Shown here: positions 44,980 through 53,640 of the stretch, piece by piece | Position numbering within the stretch: the stretch's first letter is position 1 | Layout of the letters: every line of letters starts with the position of its first letter | Origin: Streptomyces sp. Ncost-T10-10d | GTDB taxonomy: Bacteria > Actinomycetota > Actinomycetes > Streptomycetales > Streptomycetaceae | Length of the DNA: 64,000 nt | Reading direction: 5' to 3' | Assembly (NCBI RefSeq): GCF_900091955.1 | Contig: NZ_FMDF01000099.1 | Span: 48,158 to 112,157, forward strand | The notes under the pieces: generated by a model | Database searches by the model: none | What the model was told of the DNA's origin: nothing | The model's input: the letters and a program-made list of their open reading frames with translations, nothing else | Translations under genes and position numbers: made by a program

Positions 44980-44980
44980 A

Positions 44981-45076
44981 CCCAATACCAGTGACTTAGC
45001 GCGTCATTGATGGCTCTGACGTGCGAAAACGTCGCGCACAGAGGCTCTGTCGGGCGCCAAAGTCACCGGTATTGGG
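44981..45076. mobile_element. 96-bp MITE-like element with terminal inverted repeats
   Basis: The left end CCCAATACCAGTGACTT and the inverted right end CCCAATACCGGTGACTT match at 16 of 17 positions. The element is flanked by direct copies of CCTAGA (44975-44980 and 45077-45082), consistent with a target duplication containing CTAG. The interior has no open frame. It is too short for a transposase, so a non-autonomous element mobilised in trans is likely. A CTAG-type target fits the YTAR preference known for the IS701 family, but the parent is not established. Confidence 0.75.
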
Positions 45077-45077
45077 C

Positions 45078-45752
45078 CTAGACCCGCTCCACCAGACAGC
45101 TCAGCGCATGACTCGCGGCCTCGGCCGCCGCCGTCTCGGCGTCCCCGGCCCGGATCGCCTCGACCAGCCGGCCGTGGTCCATGTGATTCTCCGGCCGCAG
45201 TTCATGACCGACATCGACCCTGAGGTAGTCGCGCAGCAGATCGCCCAGGTCGGCGTAGAGACCGGTCAGCACGTCGTTGTGCGAGGCCGCGACCACGGCC
45301 AGATGCAGCGTCGCGTCCGCCGCGACGAACGCCTCGGCGTCTCCCGCGGCCCAGGTCTCCTCCCGGCGCGCCATGAGCGCGTCCAGCTGCTTCAGATCCC
45401 GCTCGGTGCGCCGGGCAGCGGCCAGCCGCGCCGCCGACGACTCCAGGGTGGAGCGCAGCTCGGCGACATGGCGTGGATCGGCGGAGGCGAAACGGCGGTG
45501 CATCACTCCGGCCAGTTCGCTGACGGCGACGACATAGGTGCCCGAGCCCTGCCGGATGTCGAGCAGGCCGTTGTGCGCGAGCGCGCGCACGGCCTCGCGG
45601 ACGGTGTTACGGGCCACCCCCAGCTGCTCCACCAGCTCGGGCTCGGTGGGAATCCGTGAACCCACGGGCCACTCGCCCGAGGTGATCTGATTCCTCAGCT
45701 GGGCAATCACCTGGTCGGCGAGTGCCGAACGCCGCGGAGACGTCAGCGCCAT
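45078..45752 (-). CDS. GntR-family regulator, FadR (FCD) subfamily
   Basis: This 224-residue regulator has an N-terminal winged helix (LADQVIAQLRNQITSGEWPV, IPTEPELVEQLGVARNTVRE) and a C-terminal all-helical FCD domain. The likely metal site has Asp and His residues, in AADATLHLAVVAASHN and NHMDHGRLV. It is divergent from an MFS transporter gene with 115 bp between, so it probably controls that gene and itself. Its stop codon is inside the right-hand target duplication of the MITE-like element. The ligand is probably a carboxylate, as for most FCD regulators. Confidence 0.88.
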   Translation of the reverse strand: MALTSPRRSALADQVIAQLRNQITSGEWPVGSRIPTEPELVEQLGVARNTVREAVRALAHNGLLDIRQGSGTYVVAVSELAGVMHRRFASADPRHVAELRSTLESSAARLAAARRTERDLKQLDALMARREETWAAGDAEAFVAADATLHLAVVAASHNDVLTGLYADLGDLLRDYLRVDVGHELRPENHMDHGRLVEAIRAGDAETAAAEAASHALSCLVERV

Positions 45753-45851
45753 GGTGCTCCTTGCTCGGGTTGCTGGGGTGATGGGAGTGATGGGGGTCGC
45801 TCTGCTCGCAGCGAATGGTCTCAGAGGAGCTCCCGGACGATTGGACAATCA

Positions 45852-45875
45852 ATCATCCCATGATTCTATGATGGG
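45852..45875. promoter_or_regulatory. Possible GntR operator in front of the MFS gene
   Basis: An AT-rich patch contains ATCAT...ATGAT and CCCAT...ATGGG inverted half-sites, overlapping the first codons of the MFS gene. It is imperfect but is the only clear symmetry in the 115-bp divergent region. Confidence 0.3.
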
Positions 45876-47193
45876 CCTCATGCCCGACGACGAGACCCTG
45901 TACCGGACCCGGACCCTGAGCCCCGCCAACACGGCGGACGCCCCCACGAAAACCCCGGACCCACAAGCCGCACAGGCCGCGCAGACGGCACAGGCCGCCG
46001 CCGGGCCCTCCCCATGGCTGCTCCGGCTGGTCGCCATCGGGCTCGTCCTCACCGCGCTCAACCTCCGCCCCGCCATCACCAGCCTCGGCGCCCTCCTCGA
46101 AGAGGTGCAGGACGGGCTGCACATGAGCGGCAGTGTCGCCGGTGTCCTCACCTCCGTACCGCCGCTCTGCTTCGCGGTCTTCGGCATCATGGCGCCCCGG
46201 CTCGCCCGCCGCTTCGGCCCGGGCGCGGTCGTCTGCACCGGCATGATCGCCATCACGGCCGGCCTGGTGATCCGGCCCCTCGTCGGCGGCACGGCCGGCT
46301 TCCTCGCCGCGAGCGCCCTCGCCCTCATGGGCATCGCCGTCAGCAACGTCCTGATGCCGGTGATCGTCAAGCGCTGGTTCCCGGACCGCGTCGGCTCCAT
46401 GACCGGGCTCTACTCGATGGCCCTGGCCCTCGGCACCTCGCTCGCCGCCGCGGTGACCGTGCCCATGACCCATGCACTGGGCGGCAGCTGGAAGGCGGGC
46501 CTCGGCATCTGGGCCGTGCTCGCCGCTGCCGCGATCCTGCCCTGGATTCCGCTGGTACGGGACCGGCGCGGTACCTCCGGGCAGTCCGCCGCCCACCACC
46601 GGGACGTCCCGACTCTCAAGATCACCCGCAGCCGTACCGCCTGGGGCCTGGCCTGCTTCTTCGGCCTGCAGGCCACCGCCGCGTACATCACCATGGGATG
46701 GATGCCGCAGATCTTCCGCGACGCAGGGGTCTCGGCCGGTACAGCGGGCGTTCTGCTCGCCGTGACCATGGCGATGGGCGTGCCGCTCGCCTTCGTCATC
46801 CCTGGAGTCGCCACCCGGATGAAGACTCAGGGCCCGATGGTCGTCCTCCTCGGCAGCTGCGGGCTCATCGGATACGCGGGCCTCTACCTCGCACCGGCCG
46901 GAGGGGCCTGGGCCTGGGCGCTCCTGCTGGGTATCTCGAACTGCGCCTTCCCGCTCGCCCTGACCATGATCGGCATGCGGTCCCGCAGCGGCGCCGGAGT
47001 GGTCCGGCTGTCCGCGTTCGCACAGTCCACCGGCTATCTGATCTCGATCCCCGGCCCGCTGCTCGTCGGGGTGCTCCACCAGCACAGCGGTGGCTGGGGG
47101 CTGCCGATCGCACTGATGGCGGGCCTCATGGTGCCGCAGATGGTGGCCGGAATCCTGGCCGGGCGGGACCGGACGATCGAGGACGAATGCTGA
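45868..47193 (+). CDS. MFS transporter of the CynX/NimT type
   Basis: This 441-residue protein has 12 membrane helices. A disordered Ala/Gln/Thr-rich N-terminus is followed by GLVLTALNLRPAITSLGALL, the CynX/NimT signature in which the first helix carries LRP. Related proteins transport cyanate, nitroimidazole-type compounds or other small organic anions. The start is uncertain: ATG at 45868, 45871 and 45880 are close, and none has a good RBS. The GntR gene is divergent. A 39-residue membrane protein follows. Confidence 0.86.
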   Translation: MMGLMPDDETLYRTRTLSPANTADAPTKTPDPQAAQAAQTAQAAAGPSPWLLRLVAIGLVLTALNLRPAITSLGALLEEVQDGLHMSGSVAGVLTSVPPLCFAVFGIMAPRLARRFGPGAVVCTGMIAITAGLVIRPLVGGTAGFLAASALALMGIAVSNVLMPVIVKRWFPDRVGSMTGLYSMALALGTSLAAAVTVPMTHALGGSWKAGLGIWAVLAAAAILPWIPLVRDRRGTSGQSAAHHRDVPTLKITRSRTAWGLACFFGLQATAAYITMGWMPQIFRDAGVSAGTAGVLLAVTMAMGVPLAFVIPGVATRMKTQGPMVVLLGSCGLIGYAGLYLAPAGGAWAWALLLGISNCAFPLALTMIGMRSRSGAGVVRLSAFAQSTGYLISIPGPLLVGVLHQHSGGWGLPIALMAGLMVPQMVAGILAGRDRTIEDEC

Positions 47194-47210
47194 GATGCGA
47201 GACTGAGGTC

Positions 47211-47330
47211 ATGTCTCCTGTGCTCGACCCGAATCCCCAGAACGGTCAGAAGAAGCTCCTCCTCGTGCTCGGGGCGATGCTGCTCGTCACCGTGATCATC
47301 GCGGTGATTGCCTCGATCGCGTCCCCCTGA
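47211..47330 (+). CDS. Very small single-helix membrane protein (SGM_5486 type)
   Basis: This 39-residue protein reads MSPVLDPNPQNGQKKLLLVL and continues as a hydrophobic helix ending in IASIASP. Proteins of this length and opening are conserved behind the MFS gene in many Streptomyces, from memory as the SGM_5486 family. It starts 17 nt after the MFS stop. Function unknown; small membrane proteins can modulate a neighbouring transporter. Confidence 0.75.
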   Translation: MSPVLDPNPQNGQKKLLLVLGAMLLVTVIIAVIASIASP

Positions 47331-47350
47331 GCCGCGCGGTCCCGATGGCC

Positions 47351-47374
47351 GATGGTGGGGCTGGCACCACCATC
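47351..47374 (+). terminator. Terminator after the MFS unit
   Basis: GATGGTGG and CCACCATC form an 8-bp stem with an 8-nt loop, 20 nt after the small membrane-protein stop. Confidence 0.6.
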
Positions 47375-47481
47375 CCCTAGGGGGCCAGGGTCAGGGTCAA
47401 GTGGGTGGGTCACCGGATGGGACCGGCGCCCCCGCATCCGTAGGTTCTGGGTATCAGAACCGATGACCCACGGAGGCGGAC

Positions 47482-47688
47482 ATGTCGGCCCGTACGCACA
47501 CCCGGTCCACCCATCCGGCCACGGGCAGTGTCGAGGTCCGGCTGCCGTGGTGGGCCGTCGCGCTGCCCGCGATCGCGTTCGCCGCGCTCCTGCTGTTGAT
47601 CGTGGGATCCGGCGACGCGCACGCGGCGACGACCGACCCCGCGGTCGGCCGGTTGCTTGAGCGAATCATGACCTTGATGACCCGCTGA
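47482..47688 (+). CDS. Small membrane protein of unknown function
   Basis: This 68-residue protein has one central hydrophobic helix (LPWWAVALPAIAFAALLLLI) followed by GSGDAHAATTDP, which could be a signal-peptidase site after the two Ala. The C-terminus is short and amphipathic. It has a perfect GGAGG 7 nt before the ATG and high third-position GC. I recognise no family. It lies between the MFS unit and the phosphatase gene. Confidence 0.7.
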   Translation: MSARTHTRSTHPATGSVEVRLPWWAVALPAIAFAALLLLIVGSGDAHAATTDPAVGRLLERIMTLMTR

Positions 47689-47762
47689 CGGCGCCCGCGC
47701 CCACCGCAGGAGCCCTTCAACACCCTGCGCCGGGCGGCACATTTCGTGCGAAGCTGAGGTGT

Positions 47763-48281
47763 ATGAGCGTCGATACACCTCGCAGGATCGTCCTTCTCAG
47801 GCATGCAAAGGCGGAATGGTCGCAGGATTCCGACCACGAGCGGCCGCTCGCGGAGCGCGGTCGCAAGGATGCCCCCGTCGCAGGCCGCAAACTCGTCGAC
47901 TCCGGGATCGTCCTCGATCTGGCCCTCTGCTCGACCGCTGTCAGGACGCGCGAGACCTGGAAGCTGGCGGTGCACGAGATGCCGCACCGTCCCAGGACCG
48001 TGTATGAGGAGCGACTGTACGAGGCGTCTCCCGGTGAGCTGATCGCCCTGATCAACGAGACCCCCGACGATGTGCACGACCTACTGGTGATCGGCCACAA
48101 CCCCGGTATGCACGCCGTCGCCGACGCCCTCTCGGAATCGGCCGAGGGCGACGCCCTGGCACGGATGAACCGCGGCGGCTTCCCGACCGCCGCCTTCGCC
48201 GTTGTCGAGTTCTCCGGATCCTGGAAGGGCGTGGAGCACGGAGTGGGCAAGCTGGTCGAGTACTGGACGCCCAACGACTGA
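47763..48281 (+). CDS. SixA-like histidine phosphatase
   Basis: This 172-residue histidine-phosphatase-superfamily protein has the catalytic IVLLRHAKAEW (RHG-type motif at about 9-19), the second arginine in CSTAVRTRETW, and the late VIGHNPGMH with the second histidine. SixA of E. coli dephosphorylates phosphohistidine on NPr. The actinobacterial substrate is unknown. The ATG follows GCTGAGGTGT, with GAGGTG as a weak RBS. It is followed by a set of short tandem repeats and then a strong terminator. Confidence 0.87.
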   Translation: MSVDTPRRIVLLRHAKAEWSQDSDHERPLAERGRKDAPVAGRKLVDSGIVLDLALCSTAVRTRETWKLAVHEMPHRPRTVYEERLYEASPGELIALINETPDDVHDLLVIGHNPGMHAVADALSESAEGDALARMNRGGFPTAAFAVVEFSGSWKGVEHGVGKLVEYWTPND

Positions 48282-48283
48282 TC

Positions 48284-48354
48284 CCGCCGGCGTACGGCTC
48301 CCGCCGGCGTACGGCGGCTCCCACGGGCGTACGGATTTCCGTCGGCGTACGAGC
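48284..48354. repeat. Short tandem repeats with GGCGTACGG core
   Basis: Four imperfect units of about 17-20 bp occur in a row. The first two begin CCCGCCGGCGTACGGC, and the later ones carry GGGCGTACGG and CGGCGTACGA. They lie right after the phosphatase stop and before a terminator hairpin. They look like slippage or duplication of a terminator arm rather than a regulatory site. Confidence 0.65.
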
Positions 48355-48385
48355 AGGGCCCCGGTACGGAAAGCACCGGGGCCCT
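48355..48385. terminator. Bidirectional terminator between the phosphatase gene and serB
   Basis: AGGGCCCCGGT and ACCGGGGCCCT form a perfect 11-bp stem with a 9-nt loop, 21 nt from the serB stop on the other strand. Confidence 0.78.
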
Positions 48386-48405
48386 CGCACTTACGCGGGT
48401 ACGCG

Positions 48406-49662
48406 TCAGTCGACGAGACCGTCGGCGGCCTCGACCTCCTCGCGGGTGATGCCGAGCAGGTACAGCACCGTGTCCAGGAACGGCACGTTCACCGCGGTGT
48501 GCGCGGCCTCGCGGACCACCGGCTTGGCGTTGAAGGCCACCCCGAGCCCGGCGGTGTTCAGCATGTCGAGGTCGTTCGCACCGTCGCCGATCGCGACGGT
48601 CTGTGCCAGCGGCACCCCGGCCTGCGCGGCGAAACTGCGCAGCAGCCGGGCCTTGCCGGCCCGGTCGACGATGTCGCCGACGACCCGTCCGGTGAGCTTC
48701 CCGTCGACCACTTCCAAGGTGTTGGCAGAGGCGAAGTCGAGCCCGAGCCGCTCCTTCAGATCGTCGGTCACCTGGGTGAACCCGCCCGAGACCACGCCCA
48801 CTTGGTAACCGAGCCGCTTCAGCGTACGGATCAGGGTGCGGGCGCCCGGCGTCAGCCGCACCTCGGTGCGCACCTTGTCCACCACCGACACATCGAGCCC
48901 GGCCAGCAGCGCCACCCGTGCGTGCAGCGACTGCTCGAAGTCGAGCTCGCCGCGCATCGCCTGCTCGGTGACCTCGGCGACCTTGTCCTCGCAGCCGGCA
49001 TGGGCGGCGAAGAGCTCGATGACCTCGTCCTGGATGAGCGTCGAGTCGACATCCATGACGACCAGCCGCTGCGCCCGGCGGCTCAGCCCGGCCGACACCA
49101 CCGCCACATCGACACCGATGCCGGCGGACTCCGTCGCCAGTGCCGTCCGCAGCTCCTCGGTCCCGGTGCCGGACACCGCGAACTCGACTGCCGTGACCGG
49201 GTACTTCGCGAGCCGGAAGATCCGGTCGATGTTCCCGCCGGTCGAGGTGATCGTGGCCGCTATGGCGGCGGTCGACTCCGCGGTCAACGGGTGCCCGAGC
49301 ACCGTCACATGGGAACGCCCGTAGCCACGCGGCCGGTTGTCACCCGTACCGGAGATGATCTCGGCCTGCAGCTTCAGCGAATCGGCCCAGCTGTGCACGG
49401 TCGCCCGCAGGTCGCCCTCGGTGGTGCCGCCCGCGGTCGGGGAGGTGACGAGCGCGCACAGGACGATGCGGCCACGGGTGACGACCTGCTCGATGTCGAC
49501 GACATCGACCGAGTAGGCGGCGAGGGTGTCGAAGAGCCCGGCAGTGATCCCGGGGCGGTCCTTCCCGAAGATCTTCACGAGAAGGGTGGGTGTGTCCGTG
49601 CCCTGACGGGACTCAGGAGGCTCAGGAGACAGGGAGGACTGAGGTGGCTGAGATGCGCTCAT
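48406..49662 (-). CDS. serB: Phosphoserine phosphatase SerB with ACT domain
   Basis: This 418-residue protein performs the last step of serine synthesis. It has an N-terminal ACT domain (about 26-103, LLVKIFGKDRPGITAGLFDT) for amino-acid sensing and a second ACT-like segment (about 117-190). The HAD catalytic domain has VVMDVDSTLIQDE (Asp204, Asp206), a VVSGGFTQVT Ser motif and IGDGANDLDML. The long form with two N-terminal domains is usual in actinobacteria. Start is an ATG. Confidence 0.93.
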   Translation of the reverse strand: MSASQPPQSSLSPEPPESRQGTDTPTLLVKIFGKDRPGITAGLFDTLAAYSVDVVDIEQVVTRGRIVLCALVTSPTAGGTTEGDLRATVHSWADSLKLQAEIISGTGDNRPRGYGRSHVTVLGHPLTAESTAAIAATITSTGGNIDRIFRLAKYPVTAVEFAVSGTGTEELRTALATESAGIGVDVAVVSAGLSRRAQRLVVMDVDSTLIQDEVIELFAAHAGCEDKVAEVTEQAMRGELDFEQSLHARVALLAGLDVSVVDKVRTEVRLTPGARTLIRTLKRLGYQVGVVSGGFTQVTDDLKERLGLDFASANTLEVVDGKLTGRVVGDIVDRAGKARLLRSFAAQAGVPLAQTVAIGDGANDLDMLNTAGLGVAFNAKPVVREAAHTAVNVPFLDTVLYLLGITREEVEAADGLVD

Positions 49663-49988
49663 GGTGCTTCCACCGTATCGGTCCGCCTCATCGCACCGGA
49701 GGCCCGTCCCGAGGACCGGACAGCGCGTCGTCCCTGTGCCCCCGCCCGGAGCACAGGCCCGGCGACGGACGGCACCCGCTCGGGCACGCCCGGCGACCGA
49801 GGGTGGATCCGAGCGGACCGGGGTGCCTCGGGGCGGCCTGTTCGCTCACGGTCCGCACGCACTCATACGCACTCATGGGACGTGCCGTTCTCCGAGCCCG
49901 TTCCTTCCGATTCGACGAACGGCCACGCAGGTCTCAGCAGGGTCTTCACTCCGCCCGACTTTCGTATCAGGGACTGCTCCTGGAATAG

Positions 49989-50017
49989 TTCGCCACGATG
50001 TTCAGCATCCCTAGACT
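49989..50017 (+). promoter_or_regulatory. Putative vegetative promoter of the FHA-ABC gene
   Basis: TTCGCC and TAGACT are separated by 17 nt, and the -10 lies 32 nt before the GTG. The -10 fits the Streptomyces TAGRNT type; the -35 is weak. The rest of the 387-bp divergent gap 49663-50049 holds no other element I can define. Confidence 0.4.
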
Positions 50018-50049
50018 CCCTGTGATGGGGGTAACTCGGGGGACAACTA

Positions 50050-52638
50050 GTGGGGCGCGGAGTGCCGGAACTCGTACTGGAATTGAATGGCAGGACCTGG
50101 ACGCTCGATCCGTCCAGGTCGTACACCCTTGGGCGCGATCCGCAGGGCGACCTGACGATCGACGACGCCAGGGTGTCGTGGCGGCATGCCACGATCAGCT
50201 GGGGGGGCCACAGTTGGTTCATCGAGGACCACGGCAGCACCAACGGCACCTATGTGCAGGGCCGGCGGATCCATCAACTGGAAATCGGGCCCGGCTCCGC
50301 CGTGCACCTGGGCAACGCCACTGACGGACCGCGGCTGACCATCGGCGCCGCAGCGGGCGCCGATGTGTACAGCGGGCAGGGCGCGGGTGCGCAGCAGGCC
50401 CCCGTCCAGCAGCCCCAGCAGGGCGGCGCCGGCTGGCCCGGCCAGCAGGCCCCCGTTCCGTCGCAGCAGCAACAGCCGCAGCAGGGCTGGCAGCAGGCCC
50501 CTCAGGTCCAGCCGCAACAGCAGTCCGCGCAGCCCCAACAGCCCCAGGTCCCGCATCAGCAGGGCATGGCGAATATGCCCGGCGCGGGCGGGCCCGGCGG
50601 TGCCGCGGGGGCGCCGTCGGTCTACGGCGACCGCAGCCCGACCACGTTCCACCAGTTCGCCCTCGGCCGTGTCATGCGCATCGGTCGTGCGCTGGAGAAC
50701 GAACTGGTCGTCTCCGACCTCCAGGTCTCGCGCCACCACGCCGAGTTCCACGCGACGCCCGACGGCCGCTTCGAGATCCGTGACCTCGGATCCCACAACG
50801 GCACCTACGTCAACGGCCAGCCGCTCTCCAAGTCCGGCTCCGCGCTCATCGGTCCGAACGACATCGTCGGCGTCGGTCACTCGACCTTCCGCCTGGTCGG
50901 CGACCGGCTCGAGGAGTTCGTCGACACCGGCGAGGTCTCCTTCTCCGCCCGCCACCTCACGGTGACGGTCGACGGTGGGAAGCAGATCCTCAAGGACGTC
51001 TCCTTCGGCGTCCCGGAGAAGTCGCTCGTCGCGGTCATCGGCCCGTCGGGATCCGGCAAGTCCACCCTGCTCAAGGCGCTCACCGGCTACCGGCCCGCCA
51101 ACCAGGGCGATGTCCTCTACGACAACCGGAACCTGTACAAGCAGTTCGCCGAGCTGCGCCAGCGTATCGGTCTGGTCCCGCAGGACGACATCCTGCACAA
51201 GGAACTCACGGTCACCAAGGCCCTCAAGTACGCGGCCAAGCTCCGCTTCCCCGCGGACACCACCGAGGCCGAGCGCCAGGCCCGGATCCTCGAAGTCCTT
51301 GCCGAGCTCAAGCTCGACATCCACAAGGACAAGAAGGTCACCTCACTCTCCGGTGGCCAGCGCAAGCGTGTCTCCGTGGCCCTGGAGCTGCTCACCAAGC
51401 CGTCGCTGATCTTCCTGGACGAGCCGACCTCCGGCCTCGACCCGGGCATGGACCGCGATGTCATGCAGCTGCTGCGCGGCCTGGCCGACGACGGCCGTAC
51501 GGTACTCGTCGTCACGCACTCCGTCGCCGAGCTGGCGATCTGCGACAAGTTGCTCGTCATGGCGCCGGGCGGTTCCGTCGCCTACTTCGGTCCGCCGGAG
51601 GAAGCGCTCAACTTCTTCGGCTACACCACCTGGGCCGATGTCTTCTCCGCGTTCGAGAACTACCGCGACTACGACTGGGCGGGCCGTTGGCGCGGTTCGC
51701 AGCACTATCAGATGTACGCCGCGGACATCGACGCCGTCGCGGCGCAGTCCGTACACATGCCGCCCCCGCAGCAGATGCGCCCGCCGAAGCCGCAGAGCTG
51801 GTCGGCCCAGTTGTGGACGCTGATGCGCCGCTACGTCTCGGTGATCGCGTCCGACAAGGGCTTCATGGGCCTGATGGTGATCCTGCCCGCCGTGCTCGGC
51901 ATCGTCAGTGTGGTCATCCCGGCCAAGTTCGGCCTGGCCCCGCCGGACCCGCCGTCCCGGTTCAACAGCGCTGCTGGAACGATCATGCTGATTCTCGCGG
52001 TCGGCATGTGCTTCTCCGGCGCGGCCAACTCCGTACGAGAACTGATCAAGGAACGTGTCATCTACGAACGGGAACGGGCCACCGGTCTGTCCCGCTCCGC
52101 CTATCTGATGTCCAAGGTGATCATCCTCGGCGTGATCACCGCCATCCAGGGCGTCATCATCTGCGGCATCGGCTTCGCCACCCGTGAGCTGCCGGCCGAG
52201 GGCCTGGTCATGCCGCCGGCCGTCGAGATCTGCCTGACGATCATCGCGCTCGGCTTCACCTCGATGATGTTCGGCCTGGTGATCTCCTCACTGGTGAAGA
52301 CCGCCGAGAAGACCATGCCGCTGCTGGTCATGTTCGCCATCGTTCAGGTCGTCTTCACCGGCATCCTCTTCCAGGTGTACGGATCGCCCGGCCTGGAGCA
52401 GTTCGCCTGGCTGATGCCGTCCCGCTGGGCCATCGCCGGCGCGGGCACGACGCTCGACCTCTCGCACCTCATGGCGCCGTGGGACCCGAAGAACCCGACC
52501 GACCTGGACCCGCTGTGGGAGCACTCTGCCGGTCAGTGGGGGATGAACATCTCGGTACTGCTGTTCCTCGGCATCATCTGCGGCATCGTGGTCGCGCGAC
52601 TGCTGCGCCGCCACGAGCCGGAGGTCATGCGCAAGTAG
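50050..52638 (+). CDS. Double-FHA ABC transporter (Rv1747-like)
   Basis: This 862-residue fusion is built in order as follows. FHA domain 1 (about 25-95) has LGRDPQGDLTID and GSTNGTYVQG. A Gln/Pro/Gly-rich linker spans about 105-190. FHA domain 2 (about 205-280) has IGRALENELVVSD and GSHNGTYVNG. The ABC ATPase has Walker A GPSGSGKST at 331-339, LSGGQRKRVSVA and FLDEPTSGLDPG. An ABC-2 membrane domain with six helices follows. FHA domains bind phosphothreonine, so Ser/Thr protein kinases probably control this exporter, as for mycobacterial Rv1747. The cargo is unknown. Start is GTG. Confidence 0.93.
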   Translation: MGRGVPELVLELNGRTWTLDPSRSYTLGRDPQGDLTIDDARVSWRHATISWGGHSWFIEDHGSTNGTYVQGRRIHQLEIGPGSAVHLGNATDGPRLTIGAAAGADVYSGQGAGAQQAPVQQPQQGGAGWPGQQAPVPSQQQQPQQGWQQAPQVQPQQQSAQPQQPQVPHQQGMANMPGAGGPGGAAGAPSVYGDRSPTTFHQFALGRVMRIGRALENELVVSDLQVSRHHAEFHATPDGRFEIRDLGSHNGTYVNGQPLSKSGSALIGPNDIVGVGHSTFRLVGDRLEEFVDTGEVSFSARHLTVTVDGGKQILKDVSFGVPEKSLVAVIGPSGSGKSTLLKALTGYRPANQGDVLYDNRNLYKQFAELRQRIGLVPQDDILHKELTVTKALKYAAKLRFPADTTEAERQARILEVLAELKLDIHKDKKVTSLSGGQRKRVSVALELLTKPSLIFLDEPTSGLDPGMDRDVMQLLRGLADDGRTVLVVTHSVAELAICDKLLVMAPGGSVAYFGPPEEALNFFGYTTWADVFSAFENYRDYDWAGRWRGSQHYQMYAADIDAVAAQSVHMPPPQQMRPPKPQSWSAQLWTLMRRYVSVIASDKGFMGLMVILPAVLGIVSVVIPAKFGLAPPDPPSRFNSAAGTIMLILAVGMCFSGAANSVRELIKERVIYERERATGLSRSAYLMSKVIILGVITAIQGVIICGIGFATRELPAEGLVMPPAVEICLTIIALGFTSMMFGLVISSLVKTAEKTMPLLVMFAIVQVVFTGILFQVYGSPGLEQFAWLMPSRWAIAGAGTTLDLSHLMAPWDPKNPTDLDPLWEHSAGQWGMNISVLLFLGIICGIVVARLLRRHEPEVMRK

Positions 52639-52660
52639 GCGCGGGCGCCGGCACGCAACG

Positions 52661-52698
52661 CCGAAGGGCGGCACCCCATGCGGGGTGCCGCCCTTCGG
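52661..52698. terminator. Very strong terminator between the FHA-ABC and transglycosylase genes
   Basis: CCGAAGGGCGGCACCCC pairs perfectly over 17 bp with a 4-nt loop ATGC. It serves both convergent genes. Confidence 0.88.
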
Positions 52699-52734
52699 CT
52701 CATGCGTATGTCGTCCGAGGACGTCCGGAGCCGA

Positions 52735-53520
52735 TCAGTACGCGCTGTTGACGTTGTCGATCGAGCCGTAACGGTCGGCGGCGTAGTTGGCCGCGGCGGT
52801 GATGTTGGCGACCGGGTCGTAGATGTTCGTCGAGGTGCCGGGGACGTGGTACGCGTTGAACGTCGGCTGGATGACCTGCAGCAGGCCGCAGGACGGGGTG
52901 CCGTTCTGGGCGTTGATGTCCCAGCCGTTGACCGCGTTCGGGTTGCCGGTGGATTCCCGCATGATGTTGCGGTGCAGACCGTCGTAAGAGCCGGGGATGC
53001 CGTGTGCCCTCATGATGGCCAGGGCCTGGCTGATCCAGCCGTCCAGGTTGTTGGCGTAGACCGGGGTACGGGCCTCGGAGCGGCTGGCGGCCTGCGTCCC
53101 GGTGCGCTCGGCGGCGGCCTTGGCCTTCACCCGGGCGGCGGCCTCGGCCTTCGCCTCGGCGCGGGCCTTGGCCTCGGCAGCGGCGGCGGCCTTGGCCTTC
53201 GCGGCGGCCTCGGCCTTCGCCTTGACGGCGGCGGCCTCCTTGGCCCTGGCCAGGTCGGCGGCCTTCACCAGCTGCTCGGCGGTGGAGTGCTGCTCGATGA
53301 TGCTGGCCTGCACGGCCTTGGCCTGCGGAGTACCGGCGACCGATGCCAGGACCACGGGGGCGGCGGACGCGGGGGTCTGCGCCTCGGGCTTGCCCTCGGC
53401 GTTGGCGGGGACGAGCGAGAACGAGAGCGATGCGACAGCGATGGCGGAGATACCCGCAACGGAGAGCTTCTGCGTCTTGTTCAGTCGACGACGGCGGCCG
53501 GGGATGCTGGACACGGACAT
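52735..53520 (-). CDS. Secreted transglycosylase-like (SLT) protein with KAEA repeats
   Basis: This 261-residue exported protein has an N-terminal signal of about 42 residues (KTQKLSVAGISAIAVASLSF to an ANA site). A long Ala/Lys/Glu-rich helical stalk (about 75-140, with repeats such as AAAKAKAAAAAEAKARAEAK) follows. The C-terminal lysozyme-like domain (about 150-261) has WISQALAIMRAHGIPG, the active-site-type MRESTGNPNAVN and SCGLLQVIQPTFNAYH. It should act on peptidoglycan glycan strands. The family resembles Streptomyces resuscitation and lysozyme-like hydrolases. Confidence 0.86.
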   Translation of the reverse strand: MSVSSIPGRRRRLNKTQKLSVAGISAIAVASLSFSLVPANAEGKPEAQTPASAAPVVLASVAGTPQAKAVQASIIEQHSTAEQLVKAADLARAKEAAAVKAKAEAAAKAKAAAAAEAKARAEAKAEAAARVKAKAAAERTGTQAASRSEARTPVYANNLDGWISQALAIMRAHGIPGSYDGLHRNIMRESTGNPNAVNGWDINAQNGTPSCGLLQVIQPTFNAYHVPGTSTNIYDPVANITAAANYAADRYGSIDNVNSAY

Positions 53521-53640
53521 ACAGGACCTCTAACGAATCGCGGGAGTCCTCACGGAGGACGAAGACGGGAAGCGGTGTTTTCGCATCTCCGTCGGGGACA
53601 AGTGCAATTCTTAGCGTCAGCAAAATCTGGTGGCAAAGGT

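Noticed and set aside
48284..48354. Tandem repeats as a CRISPR array
   Set aside because: Units are short, imperfect and contiguous with no spacers, and no cas genes are near.
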